From DASYML01 sp034665545 (GTDB lineage: Bacteria; Acidobacteriota; Blastocatellia; Pyrinomonadales; Pyrinomonadaceae), in contig JAXDFO010000216.1 in assembly GCA_034665545.1 (NCBI GenBank), positions 1-14,926 of the forward strand: DNA of 14,926 bases. The letters are read 5' to 3'. The translations under genes were made by a program, and so were the position numbers. The notes under the pieces are model-generated. The model was given only the letters and a program-made list of their open reading frames with translations. It was not told the DNA's origin and did no database searches. Shown here piece after piece: positions 13,481 through 14,926 of the stretch (position 1 is its first letter; each line of letters begins with the position of its first letter).

Positions 13481-14542
13481 CTATTCATCATCATCAAGGG
13501 CGACCCAGTTGCCCTCACGCTGGACCTCGAATTTCATGATAGGATGCATTTCCCAGAGGGTCGCGCGAAACTGTCCGAGTTGTTCTGCGTGATGCTGGTC
13601 CATCATCAGCCAGCCGCTCAGACGCACCTTCGTCATGCTGTTGACGATCTTTCCGATGTGCCTGATGTCCCATCCTGTGTGCAGCGCGCGGACTCTCGGC
13701 GTGACTTCGCAGACGACCGATTCGCCGCGATGTTCTAAGCCCGCCTTAGACTTCTTGTCCACAATCCAGAGATGATAATCAACGTCCCTTTGAGAATTGC
13801 AGTTGCAGGATTCTTCTCCCTCTTTCTTCGCACCGGCGAGCCAGCCCTTGAGCCGTATCGGCGTCCCCTCGTTCTGCTTGACCGCCTCTATATCGCTCGA
13901 AGACCAATCGAAACGATCCTTCTCGTTGATGGTCTGCGGCCAGTCAAGGTCAATCAAGCTCTGAATCGAAGTGTCGCGCCAGTGAGGAGCCATGTCCGTC
14001 CGATTCTTAATCTCATTTAAAGGGTGGTCGCCGCCGCTTCCGCTCAGAGGGCAATCGTGAAATGTGCTTGGCGGCTGGACGGGACGCGTCGTGCCGCTAA
14101 GCTTTTTTTTTCTTTTCGCAGGAAGCTTCTTCTTAACCGGAGCGGGCGCTTTCGGTTTGCGCACGTCTCTCTCTCGCTTCGGCGCGTAGACGCCCTGGTT
14201 CTCATCCTCATTCTCTACTACATCGAACCTTGGTCCAGGCGCGACGCCAGTTTGTGGTCCAACATCATAACCCGGCGTCGAAGGCTGGACCCGCTCGACC
14301 GCGACGCGCAGAGCCTCCCGCGCCGTCGCCACAAAATCCAGAGGGGCCGCTTGATTCCCCTCTATATAAAGCTTGAGCGCGACCACGCCCGCGCCCGCCT
14401 CCCACCCCACCACGCTCATCTTGAGGTCCGGGTTGGCCCTGGCAAAAGCAGCCTCCAACTTTCTCCGCGCCTGAGCGACAGCCGTGGCGGCGTCATCCGC
14501 GCCGCTCTTCAATTCTGCGCGAAGAGTGACTCCCTTTTTCAT
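13481..14542 (-). CDS. Uncharacterised two-domain protein with a Lys/Pro-rich linker
   Basis: A 353-residue protein without signal peptide or membrane segment. Residues 1-90 look like a small alpha/beta domain (TLRAELKSGADDAATAVAQ, SVVGWEAGAGVVALKLYIEG, REALRVAVERVQP). Residues 90-158 are a disordered, basic linker with KKKL-PAKR-KKKL. Residues about 160-345 contain CPLSGSGGDHPLNEIKNRTD, RLKGWL, SCNC, DYHLWIV, VVCEVTPRV, VRLSGWL and RATLWEMHPIMKFEV. I recall this block from many uncharacterised bacterial proteins. The repeated GWL strands suggest a small beta-barrel (OB-like) fold, but no function is known to me. The start is supported by GGAG 9 nt upstream. A slippery A-run in the linker could end translation after 148 residues, yielding domain 1 plus the linker alone. 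Confidence 0.8.
   Translation of the reverse strand: MKKGVTLRAELKSGADDAATAVAQARRKLEAAFARANPDLKMSVVGWEAGAGVVALKLYIEGNQAAPLDFVATAREALRVAVERVQPSTPGYDVGPQTGVAPGPRFDVVENEDENQGVYAPKRERDVRKPKAPAPVKKKLPAKRKKKLSGTTRPVQPPSTFHDCPLSGSGGDHPLNEIKNRTDMAPHWRDTSIQSLIDLDWPQTINEKDRFDWSSSDIEAVKQNEGTPIRLKGWLAGAKKEGEESCNCNSQRDVDYHLWIVDKKSKAGLEHRGESVVCEVTPRVRALHTGWDIRHIGKIVNSMTKVRLSGWLMMDQHHAEQLGQFRATLWEMHPIMKFEVQREGNWVALDDDE
14066..14111 (-). promoter_or_regulatory. dnaX-like slippery site with downstream stem-loop inside the 353-residue gene
   Basis: On the coding strand an A9 run (14111-14103) ends in an in-frame A-AAA-AAG heptamer (14108-14102; codons K145-K147). A -1 slip, or one extra A during transcription, leads to GCT then TAG (14099-14097), giving a 148-residue product. 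A stem of GCGGC (14097-14093) with GCCGC (14075-14071), extended past one mismatch by GCTT/AAGC, starts 4 nt after the heptamer, with a 17-nt loop. I see no clear upstream Shine-Dalgarno-like stimulator. This is sequence pattern only. Confidence 0.4.
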
Positions 14543-14746
14543 CTACATAAGCTCCGCGAAAATGGACCAGAATAAGAAACCGCGAGCAAATCAGACTATC
14601 ACGCCCCGCCCACACACAAAAGCCACCCCGCCCTCCCTAGCAATTCAATGCGAGAATCACTAACACCCCTTACCCTCCCCAGATTATAGAAACCATCAAT
14701 GCACCACACCGGCTAACTCATGGAACTCCCGCACTTTTGATGATGC

Positions 14747-14772
14747 CGGATGGGGCTTTTCAGGGCCATCCG
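14747..14772 (+). repeat. Stem-loop upstream of the interrupted terminal ORF
   Basis: CGGATGG (14747-14753) is exactly complementary to CCATCCG (14766-14772), with a 12-nt loop that contains TTTT. It ends 28 nt before the TTG at 14801. It could be a leader structure or part of a terminator; no U-tract follows the stem. Confidence 0.35.
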
Positions 14773-14800
14773 ACCGATGTAGGATCAGGGGAAGACTAAA

Positions 14801-14926
14801 TTGAAGGCAGACGACGAGATACTTCAGTCATTTTTGTCTCGTTGGAAGATGATAATTCGCAAAGTCTTATGAGTGGCACTTAAGGAAGTGGTCAATTCAT
14901 ATCTTCGGACTAATTATTTCTGCTAC
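14801..14926 (+). pseudogene. Possible interrupted or degenerate gene start running off the window
   Basis: AGGGGA at 14787-14792 precedes a TTG codon at 14801. The frame reads MKADDEILQSFLSRWKMIIR followed by KVL, meets a TGA at 14870-14872, then stays open in the same frame for 18 codons to the window edge (VALKEVVNSYLRTNYFCY). Residue choice looks protein-like on both sides of the stop, which hints at a nonsense mutation, but the stretch is short and the family is not recognised. It may be non-coding. Confidence 0.2.

Larger units (their letters stand above)
14543..14926. other. AT-richer terminal region without a confident gene
   Basis: These 384 nt fall to about 42% GC around 14641-14700 and about 37% over 14821-14926. 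They contain the ribosome site of the 353-residue gene, a TGGACCA (14563), an isolated TATAAT on the minus strand (14683-14688, no matching -35), a hairpin (14747-14772) and an interrupted frame at the very end. No tRNA or recognisable protein is seen. Confidence 0.6.

Noticed and set aside
14683..14688. Perfect TATAAT on the minus strand as promoter of the 353-residue gene
   Set aside because: No acceptable -35 lies 16-18 nt upstream, and it sits in AT-richer DNA where the hexamer is likely by chance.

Overview
The window is about 14.9 kb of GC-rich DNA (roughly 60% by eye, with very frequent GCGC-type words). It comes from a free-living bacterium, most likely an Acidobacteriota member of the Blastocatellia type. 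That placement is an inference from gene content and protein style: a eukaryote-like HisRS, a DUF885 protease carrying a PrcB-like tail, an M48 protease with an extra C-terminal domain, and Pro/Tyr-rich DUF4870-like membrane proteins. No marker gene proves it. I see no phage, transposon, CRISPR array, rRNA or tRNA.

Layout. At the left edge is the 3' part of mazG (+), followed by a cysteine-rich multi-zinc-ribbon protein (+) that ends at a strong intrinsic terminator (1574-1619). From 1646 to 12611 every gene lies on the minus strand. In transcription order these are: gamma-carbonic anhydrase-like protein, hisS, a VOC/glyoxalase protein, aspS, an acyl-CoA dehydrogenase, an M67/JAMM peptidase, a DUF4870-like membrane protein, a secreted DUF885-PrcB_C protein and a secreted M48 metalloprotease. 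A divergent region (12612-12831) separates the carbonic anhydrase from a small putative lipoprotein (+). That gene converges on an uncharacterised 353-residue protein (-). The right end (14543-14926) is AT-richer and has no confident gene.

Functionally this is mostly housekeeping: two class II aminoacyl-tRNA synthetases, nucleotide pool cleaning, acyl-CoA oxidation, and three unrelated metalloproteases (two exported, one cytosolic). hisS and the VOC gene (16 nt apart) and the acyl-CoA dehydrogenase and JAMM gene (29 nt apart) are probable co-transcribed pairs.

The less ordinary signals are in the DNA. (1) The interrupted palindrome TGGNCCA occurs 30 times in coding and non-coding DNA, against about 5 expected from base composition, resembling the highly iterated palindromes of cyanobacteria. 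(2) There are intergenic inverted repeats built from tandem heptamers, one of which holds a short leader ORF just before hisS. (3) A dnaX-like slippery site with an A9 run and a following stem-loop in the 353-residue gene would give a 148-residue short product. (4) The insertion domain of hisS shows a sharp local drop in GC. (5) A DUF885 protease is fused to a PrcB_C-like domain.
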